Positions 49,144 to 58,069 are shown, numbered from the stretch's first letter. The stretch: DNA of 64,000 bases from Collinsella sp. (GCA_031292915.1 JAUMSH010000023.1:91736-155735), one strand, 5' to 3'. Notes: generated from the letters alone by a model not told the origin. Program-made: numbers and translations.

Positions 49144-50304
49144 ATGAAAAACCGTACGGTTTTGCTTTATATGACGTTTGTTTTTCTGTCGAACTTCAGC
49201 ACCATTTTGTATTTTCTGACGGTTTACCTTGAATTCGTCGGATTCTCGATGGTGGCGATTTCTAGCATGATGATTGCATTTCAAGTGAGCAAGTTCATCC
49301 TTGAAGTTCCCACTGGCTATATTGCCGATAGGTTTGGACGAAAGACAAGTGGTCTCGTTGGCGTCGTGGGGATGCTTGGATACTACGCCGCCCTGCTTCT
49401 CGTCCGTTCTCCTCTGCTTTTAATCGGCGCGTTTGCTCTCAAAGGTTTTGCCGCTGCATGTATGAGCGGGTCCATCGAAGCGATTTACATTGACAGCGTC
49501 TCTCTGGACCAGCTCGTAAGGCTTAATGTCGTTGAGCGATTTGTTTTCTATGCCTCTTATGCCCTCTCCGCTTGTGTGGGCGGTTTCATTTCGTCCGCTG
49601 GCGCGTATCTCATTGGTCTTTTGGCAGATATCATCGCAATGGTGTTGACGTTGGTTGTCGTTGTCTGCATTCCTGAGATGCGAAGAGGGGACACTACAGC
49701 GACACCTAAGCGTGGAATTAGCCCGAAGATGATCGGTGCCGCTATTGCGCGTAACGGCATTCTTCGTTCAGCGTTCATCATGGACTGCTCTCAGGCATTT
49801 GCTTTTGTCGCCCTGGAAGACTTTTTCTCACTGTTGCTTGCGGGTCGCGGAATGAATGCCGTCGCTTCGGGTGTGATCATTGCGGTCCAGCTTCTTGCTT
49901 CGGCCTCCATGGGGCTTATTGTGCCCAGTGTGATTGCTCATGTCGACAAGGGCCGTTTTGCGCGTATTTGCGGCATCGTGCGCCTTTCCCTGGCTGCTCT
50001 GTTTTTGATTCCCTTTACTCCGGTCTATTTGCTGCCCGTGTTCTATGTACTGCAGACGGTCGCGTACTCGTTATTTGCTCCAATTAAATACTCAATTTTT
50101 CAAAATGCTGTCGATTCTTCGATGCGCTGTTCACTGATTTCGGTCCAAAGCCAGATGGTGGCGGTGGGTGCCATCCTTTTCTATCTGTTCAATGCTGCGT
50201 TGAGCAGCATCGCGGGCATTCGAGTCGTATTGCTTGTTGCGCTCGGGATTTCTTCCCTGGTGTATATCCCCGCGCTATTTCGTCTTACAAGTCAAAGGCC
50301 ATGA
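49144..50304 (+). CDS. Major facilitator superfamily transporter
   Basis: A 386-residue membrane protein with about twelve helices. The first loop holds GYIADRFGRKTSGLVG, the MFS signature (G-x-L-a-D-r-.G-r-k). Helices include LYMTFVFLSNFSTILYFL and IIAVQLLASASMGLIV. The substrate is unknown; multidrug or sugar efflux is typical for this size. It follows the LysR gene. ATG 49144 has the strong site GGAGGGCGGAG upstream. Confidence 0.88.
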   Translation: MKNRTVLLYMTFVFLSNFSTILYFLTVYLEFVGFSMVAISSMMIAFQVSKFILEVPTGYIADRFGRKTSGLVGVVGMLGYYAALLLVRSPLLLIGAFALKGFAAACMSGSIEAIYIDSVSLDQLVRLNVVERFVFYASYALSACVGGFISSAGAYLIGLLADIIAMVLTLVVVVCIPEMRRGDTTATPKRGISPKMIGAAIARNGILRSAFIMDCSQAFAFVALEDFFSLLLAGRGMNAVASGVIIAVQLLASASMGLIVPSVIAHVDKGRFARICGIVRLSLAALFLIPFTPVYLLPVFYVLQTVAYSLFAPIKYSIFQNAVDSSMRCSLISVQSQMVAVGAILFYLFNAALSSIAGIRVVLLVALGISSLVYIPALFRLTSQRP

Positions 50305-50337
50305 GTATTTAGGCACCGATAACTTATATATCAACGC

Positions 50338-50373
50338 AATAAACCCGAGCGCGAGGGCGTTTGGGTTTATTAT
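50338..50373 (+). terminator. Terminator after the MFS transporter gene
   Basis: AATAAACCC (50338-50346) pairs with GGGTTTATT (50363-50371) around a GC-rich inner loop, running into TATTATT. Confidence 0.75.
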
Positions 50374-50424
50374 TGAAGCGTATGTAACCTGGCGGCGCCA
50401 CACCGCCTGTTAGTAGGGAGACAC

Positions 50425-51603
50425 ATGAACGTTCTGGTCGTCAACGCGGGATCTTCGACCCTTAAGTATCAGGTCATCGACACCAAGTCCCATAAGGTGT
50501 CCGCAAAGGGCTCCTGCGAGCGCGTCTGCTTTACCGGCGGTACCTTCACCCACGCTGCCAACGGTTCCAAGAAGGTGACCGAGAACATCGAGTTCCCCGA
50601 CCACAAGGTCGCCATCGAGGTCGTCCTGAAGGACCTCGAGGCCAACGGCGTCAAGATCGAGGGCATCGGCCACCGTATCGTTCAGGGCGGTTGGTACTTC
50701 GGCGATTCCTCCCTCGTCGACGAGGACGTCCTCGCCAAGATCCGCGAGGTCGCTCCGCTCGCCCCGCTGCACAACAACCCCGAGGCCAACGTTATCGAGT
50801 ACTGCCTGGAGCAGTATCCCGACCTGCCCAACGTCACGGTCTACGACACCGCTTTCCACTTCAACATGCCCGAGGTCGCCAAGACTTACGCCCTGCCCAA
50901 GGACGTCTGCGACAAGCTGCACATCCGTAAGTACGGCGCCCACGGCACCAGCTACCGTTACATCTCCAAGAAGGTCGCCGAGATGACCAACGGCGAGGCT
51001 CGCAAGGTCGTCGTGTGCCATATCGGCTCCGGCGCTTCCCTGTGCGCCATCGAGGACGGCAAGTGCATGGACACCACCATGGGCCTCACCCCGCTCGACG
51101 GCGTCATGATGGGCACCCGCTGCGGCTCCATCGACCCGGCTACCGTGTGCTACCTGCAGCGCGAAGGCGGCTACACCTTCGACGAGGTCGATGAGATGAT
51201 GAACAAGAAGTCCGGCCTTTTGGCTGTGACCGGCGGCAAGACCAACGACTGCCGCAACGTCGAGGAGCTCGCCGCTGCCGGTGACCCCGAGGCTCAGCTC
51301 GCCTTCGATATGTTCGTCTACAAGATTGCCGCCAAGGCTGCCGAGATGGCCACTTCCATGTGCGGCATGGACACCCTGGTCTTTACCGCCGGCATCGGCG
51401 AGCACGCTCCGGCTGTTCGCGCCGGCGTTGCCGACCGTCTGGCCTTTATGGGCGTCAAGATGGATCATGCGCGCAACGCCCTGCGTGGTGACGGCGCTTG
51501 GTGCCTGTCTGCCAAGGATTCCAAGGTCAAGATTTTCGTCATTCCCACGGACGAGGAGTTCATGATCGCTTCCGACGTCGAGCGCATCGTCAACGGCAAG
51601 TAA
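50425..51603 (+). CDS. ackA: Acetate kinase, copy 1
   Basis: A 392-residue acetate kinase, the usual length, converting acetyl phosphate and ADP to acetate and ATP. VNAGSSTLKYQ, GIGHRIVQGGW (Arg84), APLHNN (His116), DTAFHFN (Asp141), YGAHGTSY (His173), MGTRCGSIDP (Arg232), FTAGIGEH and IPTDEEFMIA (Glu) line up with the family. The Asn of the usual HLGNGAS block is Ser202 here (HIGSGAS). The QGG where most enzymes have HGG is shared with copy 2. Very strong codon bias suggests high expression. ATG 50425 follows AGGGAG. Confidence 0.92.
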   Translation: MNVLVVNAGSSTLKYQVIDTKSHKVSAKGSCERVCFTGGTFTHAANGSKKVTENIEFPDHKVAIEVVLKDLEANGVKIEGIGHRIVQGGWYFGDSSLVDEDVLAKIREVAPLAPLHNNPEANVIEYCLEQYPDLPNVTVYDTAFHFNMPEVAKTYALPKDVCDKLHIRKYGAHGTSYRYISKKVAEMTNGEARKVVVCHIGSGASLCAIEDGKCMDTTMGLTPLDGVMMGTRCGSIDPATVCYLQREGGYTFDEVDEMMNKKSGLLAVTGGKTNDCRNVEELAAAGDPEAQLAFDMFVYKIAAKAAEMATSMCGMDTLVFTAGIGEHAPAVRAGVADRLAFMGVKMDHARNALRGDGAWCLSAKDSKVKIFVIPTDEEFMIASDVERIVNGK

Positions 51604-51689
51604 TTGCAAGAGGGGAGGGGCTGGACGACCGAGTGCCGTTCGGCCCTTCTTTTGTGCTCGTTGGGCGATATGCCTGATAGCTATTTATT

Positions 51690-51704
51690 AAGTTATGATA
51701 ACTT
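51690..51704. promoter_or_regulatory. 7-1-7 palindrome upstream of ackA copy 2
   Basis: AAGTTAT-G-ATAACTT is a perfect palindrome 64 nt before the second acetate kinase, in an AT-rich patch, and overlaps a possible -10 (TATGAT, 51694-51699). The 7-1-7 shape recalls Fur/PerR-type operators, but the regulator is not known. Confidence 0.45.
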
Positions 51705-51767
51705 CTTATTAACATGCGGCCGCCTTAAGGGGTCTGCGTCGACCGTATTGCACTGCAAAGGAGTCTC

Positions 51768-52946
51768 ATGAACGTACTTGTTGTCAACGCCGGCAGCTCA
51801 AGCCTTAAATATCAGCTTCTGGATACCGATACCCGCGAGGTTTTCGCCAAGGGCAACTGCGAGCGTATCGGCTCGGACATGGGTATCTTTGGCCACTCCG
51901 AGAACGGTGGCGCCAAACAGACCGAGGAGGTTCCCTTCCCCGATCATCGCTCTGCTATCGCTCGCGTGCTCGAGGAGCTCGAGAAGACCGACTTTACGAT
52001 CGATGGCATTGGGCATCGTATCGTTCAGGGCGGCTGGCACTTCGATGATTCCGTAGTTGTTGACGACGAGGTCATGGCTAAGATCCTTGAGGTGGCCCCG
52101 CTCGCCCCGCTGCACAATTACGGCGAGGCCGCAGCAATCGAGTATTGCCGCGAGAAGTATCCGGAGCTGCCCAACGTCGCCGTCTTCGATACCTCGTTCC
52201 ACATGACCATGCCCGAGGTCGCCTACACCTACGCGCTGCCCAAGGACGTGTGCGACAAGTACCACGTGCGAAAGTACGGTGCCCACGGTACGAGCCACCG
52301 CTACGAGTGGATGATGGCAAAGGAGATTCTGGGCTCGTGCTGCCACCGTCTGCTTTCGTGCCATCTGGGCAACGGCGCTTCGCTCGCCGCCATCGAGGAC
52401 GGTGTGTGCCGCGACACCACGATGGGCCTCACGCCGCTTGACGGCCTGATGATGGGCACCCGTTGCGGTTCCATCGATCCGGCCACCGTGTGTTATCTAC
52501 AGCGCGAGGGCGGCTACAGTTACCAGGAAGTCGATGACATGATGAACAAGCAGTCCGGTCTGCTTGCCATCTCGGGCATCTCCAACGACGCCCGCGACAT
52601 CCGTACGCGCGCCTCCGAGGGAGACGAGCGCTGCCTGCTCGCCTTCGATATGTTCGCCTACAAGGCCATGCAGCAGGCCGGTTCCATGATCGCTTCCATG
52701 GCGGGCGTGGATACCATCACCTTCACTGCCGGCATCGGCGAGAACGACTGGTCGATCCGCAAGGCCTTCTGCGATTGCTTTGAGTGGCTGGGCGTGCGAA
52801 TCGACAACAACAAGAATCGCGAGGCCGTGGGTAACGGCCCGCAGGTCATCAGCGCCGCCGGCTCTTCCGTCACGATCATGGTCATCCCCACTGACGAGGA
52901 ATACATGATCGCCCACGACGTCGAGCGCCTGACCAAGAACAACTAA
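51768..52946 (+). CDS. ackA: Acetate kinase, copy 2
   Basis: A 392-residue acetate kinase, same length and clearly similar to copy 1, 164 nt downstream. VNAGSSSLKYQ, HRIVQGGW (Arg84), APLHNY (His116), DTSFHMTM (Asp141), YGAHGTSH (His173), HLGNGAS (Asn202, present here), MGTRCGSIDP (Arg232), FTAGIGEN and IPTDEEYMIA carry the catalytic residues. Tandem duplication with divergence (many conservative changes) is likely. Codon bias is weaker than in copy 1. A possible operator and its own terminator suggest independent control. Confidence 0.92.
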   Translation: MNVLVVNAGSSSLKYQLLDTDTREVFAKGNCERIGSDMGIFGHSENGGAKQTEEVPFPDHRSAIARVLEELEKTDFTIDGIGHRIVQGGWHFDDSVVVDDEVMAKILEVAPLAPLHNYGEAAAIEYCREKYPELPNVAVFDTSFHMTMPEVAYTYALPKDVCDKYHVRKYGAHGTSHRYEWMMAKEILGSCCHRLLSCHLGNGASLAAIEDGVCRDTTMGLTPLDGLMMGTRCGSIDPATVCYLQREGGYSYQEVDDMMNKQSGLLAISGISNDARDIRTRASEGDERCLLAFDMFAYKAMQQAGSMIASMAGVDTITFTAGIGENDWSIRKAFCDCFEWLGVRIDNNKNREAVGNGPQVISAAGSSVTIMVIPTDEEYMIAHDVERLTKNN

Positions 52947-53152
52947 CGCGCGCATTTGCAAGTAAGCGAAAGGCCTCCTGAGCAACAGCTCGGGAGGCCT
53001 TTTTGCTGGCAGGTGGAAATCCGAGTCCCAAAGTGATCGCCACCAGCAACGCCTGCACTTTCAGCAACGACACCCATCCGTTCAGATTTTCAGCCCCAGC
53101 TCGTAGCCAAGCCGCCGTCCACTCCAGGTGCCCCGATTGCCACGTAGCGGCA
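52947..53152. other. Gap after ackA copy 2
   Basis: Apart from the terminator at 52969-53004 this gap holds no coding frame. GCTGG/CCAGC and GGTGG/CCACC can pair in 53005-53047. Nothing else is recognised up to the large palindrome at 53153. Confidence 0.5.
52969..53004 (+). terminator. ackA copy 2 terminator
   Basis: AAAGGCCTCC-T-GAGC (52969-52983) pairs with GCTC-G-GGAGGCCTTT around AACA, followed by TTTTT. Confidence 0.9.
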
Positions 53153-53279
53153 GGGACCCTACAGGGTAAAGCTCTGAAAACTTTCCGCAGGACGGAGGAA
53201 GCCCCCGCCGCACGTAGTGCGCAGCGGGGGCTTCCGACATGTCCGAGGACGTTTTCAGAGCTTTACCCTGTAGGGTCCC
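53153..53279. repeat. 127-bp nested palindrome between ackA2 and pta
   Basis: The outer arms, 53153-53181 and 53251-53279, are perfectly complementary over 29 nt. The middle holds GGAAGCCCCCGC (53197-53208) pairing with GCGGGGGCTTCC (53224-53235), capped by CGCAC/GTGCG with loop GTA. The element lies between convergent genes and is too long and too perfect for an ordinary terminator. No transposase-like frame is inside. Confidence 0.85.
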
Positions 53280-53294
53280 GAGGGGATATGTACG

Positions 53295-54275
53295 CTACTC
53301 AGCCATCTGAGCCTGGACGGCGGTGATGGCCACGACACCCACGATGTCGTCGGCAGAGCAGCCGCGCGACAGGTCGTTGACCGGCTTGGCGATACCCTGC
53401 AGGATGGGGCCGTAAGCGTCAGCGCCGGCGAAGCGCTGGACCAGCTTGTAGCCGATGTTGCCGGCCTCGAGGTCGGGGAACACGAGCACGTTGGCCTTAC
53501 CGGCGACGGAGGAGCCGGGAGCCTTGAGCTGGGCGACGGTGGGGACGATAGCGGCATCGAGCTGCAGGTCGCCGTCGATGGCGAGCTCGGGAGCCTTCTC
53601 CTTGCAGAACTTCACAGCCTCCTGGACCTTCTTGGCGACCTCGCCACCGGCGGAGCCCATGGTGGAGTAGGAGAGCATGGCTACGTGCGGCTCAACGTTG
53701 CCCATGAAGGTGGACCAAGAGTGAGCGGAGGCGATGGCGATCTCGGAGAGCTCGTCAGAAGACGGATTAATGATGAGGCCGCAGTCGGCGAAGATCAGCG
53801 TGCCGTCGGTGCCGAACTGCGGGGTGTCGGTGCACATCACGAAGAAGGCCGAGACCAGCTTGGTGCCCGGGGCGGTCTTGAGGATCTGCAGCGCGGGGCG
53901 CAGGGTGTCGGCGGTGGAGTGGCAAGCACCGGAGACCAGGCCGTCGGCGTCGCCCATCTTGACCATCATGGTGCCAAAGTAGGTGGCGTCCATCACCTGG
54001 GCGCGAGCCTGCTCGATGGTAACGCCCTTCTTGGCGCGGAGCTCGGCAAACTTCTGCGCGTACTCCTCGTGCTTCTCGGCGTTGCGCGGGTCGATGACGG
54101 TAGCGCCGGGAACGTCGATCTCGTCGGGGTTGCCCAGGATGACGATCTTTGCCAGGCCCTCCTCGATGATCTTGGTGGCGGCGACGATGGTGCGCGGGTC
54201 CTCGCCCTCGGGCAGGACGATGGTCTTAAGGTCGGCCTTGGCGGCAGACTTCATACGGTTTAGGAAATCGCTCAT
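53295..54275 (-). CDS. pta: Phosphate acetyltransferase
   Basis: A 326-residue Pta making acetyl phosphate from acetyl-CoA (single-domain type, without the DRTGG N-terminus of E. coli Pta). KTIVLPEGEDPRTIVAAT, DADGLVSGACHSTADTLRPAL (in part), FADCGLIINPSSDELSEIA (in part), MLSYSTMGSAGG and NVLVFPDLEAGNIGYKLVQR (in part) are the conserved blocks. It converges on the acetate kinase genes, completing the acetate/ATP branch. ATG 54275 has AAGGAG upstream. Confidence 0.95.
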   Translation of the reverse strand: MSDFLNRMKSAAKADLKTIVLPEGEDPRTIVAATKIIEEGLAKIVILGNPDEIDVPGATVIDPRNAEKHEEYAQKFAELRAKKGVTIEQARAQVMDATYFGTMMVKMGDADGLVSGACHSTADTLRPALQILKTAPGTKLVSAFFVMCTDTPQFGTDGTLIFADCGLIINPSSDELSEIAIASAHSWSTFMGNVEPHVAMLSYSTMGSAGGEVAKKVQEAVKFCKEKAPELAIDGDLQLDAAIVPTVAQLKAPGSSVAGKANVLVFPDLEAGNIGYKLVQRFAGADAYGPILQGIAKPVNDLSRGCSADDIVGVVAITAVQAQMAE

Positions 54276-54506
54276 GTTACTCCTTACAAGCGTTTCGCTA
54301 AGCTCCAGGCGCCCGGCTGTACACGAATAAACCCGCTGCTAGCGGGTTTACCTTTCAATAATGTACGCCGCGGTGCTTGAGCTTTCCTTGTGTGGCAAGC
54401 TCATTATAGGACGCATTAGCGCTATAATCGCTCTGATAAATATGTCTCGAAGAATGTTCGAGAAAAGCCCAGCTAACGAGCCCGTGGCTTTTGACAAGGA
54501 GTATCG
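54276..54506. other. Divergent pta / glf promoter region
   Basis: No coding frame. AAACCCGCT (about 54326-54334) pairs with AGCGGGTTT nearby (54339-54347), a hairpin in the pta leader on the minus strand. For glf (+) a perfect -10 TATAAT is at 54423-54428, without a good -35. Confidence 0.5.
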
Positions 54507-55709
54507 ATGCAGATTACCTCAGGCCTGCCTGAAGGCTTTAATGCCGGTGCGTACGACATGATCGTTGTCGGCGCCGGTTATGCCGGTGCCGTTTGCGCCC
54601 GCCGTCTTGCCGAAACTATCGGCTATCGTGTTGCCGTTTTGGAACGCCGTAGCCACATTGCGGGCAATGCCTTCGACTGCACTGACGAGGCGGGAATCCT
54701 GGTCCACGAGTATGGTCCGCACATCTACCATACCTTTAACGAGCGCGTCCACAATTTCCTGTCGCGCTTTACCAAGTGGACGGACTACCAGCACAAGGTG
54801 CTCGCCAACATCAACGGTACCCTTATGCCCGTGCCCTTTAACCATGCGAGCCTCAAGCTCGCCTTTGGCGATGAGCGCGGTGAGGAGCTGTACCAAAAGC
54901 TCGTGGAGACCTTTGGCAAGGACGTCAAGGTCCCCATCATGGAGCTGCGCAAGAAGAACGACCCGGATCTTGCCGAGGTCGCCGATTACGTCTACGAGAA
55001 CGTCTTTTTGCATTACACCATGAAGCAGTGGGGCCAGACGCCCGATCAGATCGACCCTTCGATCACCGGCCGCGTCCCCGTCTTTGTGGGCGATGACGAT
55101 CGCTACTTCCCGCAGGCTCCTTTCCAGGGCATGCCGCAGGACGGCTATACCGCGCTGTTCGAGCATATGCTCGATCACGATCTGATCGACGTATTCTGCG
55201 ACGTGGACGCCCGCGACCTCTTCGAGATCGACGAGACTACCGTCAAGATCGACGGCAAGGTCTATGGTGGCGAGATCGTCTACACCGGTCCGCTCGATGA
55301 GCTGTTCAATCTCGATCTGGGCGCGCTACCGTACCGCACGCTCGACATGAAGTTCGAGACGCTCGATATGGACCAGTTCCAGCCCGTGGGCACCGTCAAC
55401 TACACCACGAGCGAGGACTACACGCGCATCACCGAGTTCAAGAACATGACCGGTCAGGTCCTGCCCGGCAAGACCACCATCATGAAGGAGTACTCCAAGG
55501 CCTATACGCCCGGCTCGGGCGAGACGCCGTACTACGCCATTCTTGAGCCCGAGAACCGTGAGCTCTATGAGCGCTATCTTGAGCGCGTCCAGAACCTGAC
55601 GAACTTCCACCCGGTGGGTCGTCTGGCCGAGTATCGTTACTACGATATGGACGCCGTGACCAATTCCGCCCTCGATCTTTCGGATGAGATTATCGCCTGC
55701 CATGCATAA
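54507..55709 (+). CDS. glf: UDP-galactopyranose mutase
   Basis: A 400-residue FAD-dependent mutase that interconverts UDP-galactopyranose and UDP-galactofuranose. The FAD fold is VGAGYAGAVCARRL, and RRSHIAGNAFDCTDEAGILVHEYGPHIYHT (residues about 48-77, in part) is the active-site region. MKQWGQTPDQIDPSI, RIPVF-like GRVPVFVGDDDRYF and TEFKNMTGQVLPGKTTIMKEY (in part) carry the substrate-binding residues, and AEYRYYDMDA closes. It supplies galactofuranose for surface glycans. The start has CAAGGAG upstream; the next gene overlaps it by 8 nt. Confidence 0.95.
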   Translation: MQITSGLPEGFNAGAYDMIVVGAGYAGAVCARRLAETIGYRVAVLERRSHIAGNAFDCTDEAGILVHEYGPHIYHTFNERVHNFLSRFTKWTDYQHKVLANINGTLMPVPFNHASLKLAFGDERGEELYQKLVETFGKDVKVPIMELRKKNDPDLAEVADYVYENVFLHYTMKQWGQTPDQIDPSITGRVPVFVGDDDRYFPQAPFQGMPQDGYTALFEHMLDHDLIDVFCDVDARDLFEIDETTVKIDGKVYGGEIVYTGPLDELFNLDLGALPYRTLDMKFETLDMDQFQPVGTVNYTTSEDYTRITEFKNMTGQVLPGKTTIMKEYSKAYTPGSGETPYYAILEPENRELYERYLERVQNLTNFHPVGRLAEYRYYDMDAVTNSALDLSDEIIACHA

Positions 55710-56733
55710 AGTCATAACATTCGGTATTCCCTCGTATAACGCCGCCAAGGACATGGACCATTGCATCACCTCCATCTTGGAGGGGAGCAATTACGCCACC
55801 GATATCGAGATTATCGTGGTGGACGACGGCTCCAAGGACGAGACGGCCGCCAAGGCCGACGAGTGGGAGGCCCGTTATCCTGGAATCATCCGCGCGGTGC
55901 ACCAAGAGAATGGCGGTCACGGTATTGCCGTCCTTTCGGGTCTGCGCGAGGCACAGGGCACCTACTACAAGGTCGTCGACTCGGATGACTGGCTCGATGC
56001 TGCGGCTCTTTCGACTATGCTGTCGATTCTGCGTGGCTTTGAAGAGCGTGACCAGCGCGTTGACCTGTTTATCTCGAACTACGTGTACGAGAAGGTTTAC
56101 GAGGGCACGCATACCGCTATTGGCTACAAATTTGCCCTGCCGCGCAAAAAGATCTTTTCCTGGGATCAGATCGGTCATTTCCGCCTGGACCAGAACCTAC
56201 TCATGCACAGCCTGTGCTATCGCACGGATGTGCTGCGCGAGTCCAACCTTCCCATGCCGCCGCACACGTTCTATGTGGACAACATCTACGCCTACGTGCC
56301 GCTGCCGCGTTGCAAGACCATGTACTACGCCGACATCGACCTCTATCGCTACTTTATCGGTCGCGAGGGCCAGAGTGTCAACGAGGCCACGATGGTCAAG
56401 CGTCTGGACCAGCAGTTCCGTGTGACGCGCATCATGATGGAGTCGTACCACCTGTACAGCGATGTTGAGTCGTCGCGTCTGCGCTCGTACATGATGGGCT
56501 ATTTTACCATGATGATGGCGATCTGCTCGGTGCTCACCAAGCTTTCCGAGGAAGATTGCGCCGACGAGCGCCTAAAGACGCTGTGGAATGATTTGAAGGC
56601 CTACGACGAGCGCATGTATCGTCGTGCCCGCTACGGCGTGGTCGGGTTCTTCACCAATCTGCGCGGACGGGCCGGAGACAAAACCACACTCGGCCTATAC
56701 CGTCTTGCCTCAAAGATCTTCAAATTCAACTAG
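55702..56733 (+). CDS. Family 2 glycosyltransferase
   Basis: A 343-residue GT2 enzyme with the GT-A fold. ITFGIPSYNAAKDMDHCITSI and IEIIVVDDGSKDETA (nucleotide-binding), YYKVVDSDDWLDAAAL (metal-binding D-x-D-like SDD) and TFYVDNIYAYVPLP are typical. No membrane helices are predicted. It overlaps glf by 8 nt, so it probably uses UDP-galactofuranose or a related sugar in surface polysaccharide assembly. The C-terminal part has RRARYGVVGF, a basic stretch that could touch the membrane. Confidence 0.88.
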   Translation: MHKVITFGIPSYNAAKDMDHCITSILEGSNYATDIEIIVVDDGSKDETAAKADEWEARYPGIIRAVHQENGGHGIAVLSGLREAQGTYYKVVDSDDWLDAAALSTMLSILRGFEERDQRVDLFISNYVYEKVYEGTHTAIGYKFALPRKKIFSWDQIGHFRLDQNLLMHSLCYRTDVLRESNLPMPPHTFYVDNIYAYVPLPRCKTMYYADIDLYRYFIGREGQSVNEATMVKRLDQQFRVTRIMMESYHLYSDVESSRLRSYMMGYFTMMMAICSVLTKLSEEDCADERLKTLWNDLKAYDERMYRRARYGVVGFFTNLRGRAGDKTTLGLYRLASKIFKFN

Positions 56734-56765
56734 CTGCCGAGTAATCGCTGCTGATAGGTTGACTG

Positions 56766-56875
56766 GGCCCCTTGGCCTTTAGTTTGCTACTGCGAACAGT
56801 CCTGCTCGCACGGAAAGCACATTAAGTGCTTTCCGGCTCGTGCGGAACTTGTATCAAACTAAAGGCCAAGGGGCC
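56766..56875. repeat. 110-bp nested palindrome after the glycosyltransferase gene
   Basis: Perfect 21-nt arms at 56766-56786 and 56855-56875 enclose a hairpin, GGAAAGCAC (56812-56820)/GTGCTTTCC (56826-56834), flanked by CGCAC and GTGCG. It has the same outer-arm plus inner-hairpin plan as the element at 53153-53279 and, like it, lies between convergent genes, with no shared arm sequence. Confidence 0.8.
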
Positions 56876-56997
56876 TCTGCTATAAGAATCGATTGTCAGG
56901 TTATTTGAATTTGAAGATCTTCGACGCGCGGTACACAGGGGCCTGGGCTGAAAAAATATTAGTTGGTAGTCGGTCGGAGGCGGGCGGTCGAGTGAGA

Positions 56998-57999
56998 TTA
57001 CTTCGCAGCACCTGGGATTCCGTGGGAGGTTTTGGCGGTTTTGGCTCCGTTTACGATGGCGGTTTCCAGGGCCCTTACGGCGAGCATGCCCAGCAGGTCT
57101 AGGGGAACGGCGGCGCTTGCCTGGGCGCCCAGTTTGCCGCTGGCGAGGGTGTAGATGGTGTCGCCGTCGTTGGTGGTGTGCGTGGGACGGATGGCGTGTG
57201 CGTAGGCGTCTGCGGCCATCTGGGAGACCTTGGTGGCTTGTGCCTTAGTGAGTTCCACGTTGGTGACGATGCAGCTGATGGTGGTGTTGGTGCGGTCGAG
57301 CGGCATCTGCATGGATCCGGCGGCGGCAAAGGCTGCGAGTTCCATGTCGACGATCTGGTCGCTATCGGCCGCGGCGCGCATACCGGCGACCCACTCGCCG
57401 GTGAAGGGGTCGACAACGTTGCCGCAGGCGTTGACCGAGACCACGGCGCCCACCTTGATGGGGCCGAGTGCCACGGCGGCAGCTCCAAGGCCGGCCTTCA
57501 TGCAGGTGGCGGGCCCCATGAGCTTACCCACGGTGGCGCCCGTGCCGGCGCCTACGTTGCCCTGTTCGAGCTTGGTGGGGGTGTGGTCGAGTGCTTCGCA
57601 CACGGCGGCGATGCCGGCCTCAATGTCGGGGCGCACGGTGGGGTCGCCAAAGGCAAGGTCGAAGATGCAGCTGGAGCACACGATAGGCACCTGCGTGGGG
57701 CCGACGGGAAGGCCGATGCCGCGGCTCTCAAGCTCGCGAGCGACGCCGCTTGCAGCCTCGAGGCCAAAGGCCGATCCGCCCGAAAGGCAGACGGCGTGGA
57801 CCTTGTCGACGGTGTTCTCAGGTCGCAGCAGGTCGGTTTCGCGCGAAGCGGGAGCACCGCCGCGAACGTCAACACCGCCGGTGGCGCCCTCGGGTGCCAC
57901 GATTACGGTGCAACCGGTGCCGGCCTCCTCGTCCGTATAGTTGCCATAGCAAAAGCCATCGACATCGCAGACGTCAATGGCCTCGAGCAGTGTATCCAT
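56998..57999 (-). CDS. P1-family (DmpA-like) peptidase
   Basis: A 333-residue Ntn-type peptidase of the P1/DmpA family. AGTGCTVIVAPEGATGGVDVRGGAP (in part) is the conserved start, VHAVCLSGGSAFGLEAASGV the second block, and GNVGAGTGATVGK (with GTG) is the autoprocessing region, the Thr/Ser after it being the expected nucleophile. DRTNTTISCIVTNVEL follows. Members are L-aminopeptidases, D-esterases or beta-peptidases. ATG 57999 has AGGAG upstream. It stands alone on the minus strand, ended near the nested palindrome. Confidence 0.9.
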   Translation of the reverse strand: MDTLLEAIDVCDVDGFCYGNYTDEEAGTGCTVIVAPEGATGGVDVRGGAPASRETDLLRPENTVDKVHAVCLSGGSAFGLEAASGVARELESRGIGLPVGPTQVPIVCSSCIFDLAFGDPTVRPDIEAGIAAVCEALDHTPTKLEQGNVGAGTGATVGKLMGPATCMKAGLGAAAVALGPIKVGAVVSVNACGNVVDPFTGEWVAGMRAAADSDQIVDMELAAFAAAGSMQMPLDRTNTTISCIVTNVELTKAQATKVSQMAADAYAHAIRPTHTTNDGDTIYTLASGKLGAQASAAVPLDLLGMLAVRALETAIVNGAKTAKTSHGIPGAAK

Positions 58000-58069
58000 G
58001 TTTAACTCCTATCGGTTTTCCGCCGCGCCTTGTGCCCGGTCGGGATCCGTACGGTACGCCAAAATTGTA

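Noticed and set aside
50410..51609. 399-codon minus-strand frame over acetate kinase copy 1
   Set aside because: Mirror of strong codon bias in ackA; composition is Val/Gly/Leu/His-rich filler without motifs.
50425..52946. Butyrate kinase as identity of one of the paired kinases
   Set aside because: Length and the order of motifs (APLHN, DTAFH, GTRCGSIDP) are those of acetate kinase; butyrate kinases are shorter and differ in these blocks.
53153..53279. CRISPR or simple terminator
   Set aside because: There is only one pair of inverted arms and no direct repeats with spacers, and the perfect 29-bp arms 69 nt apart exceed a normal terminator.
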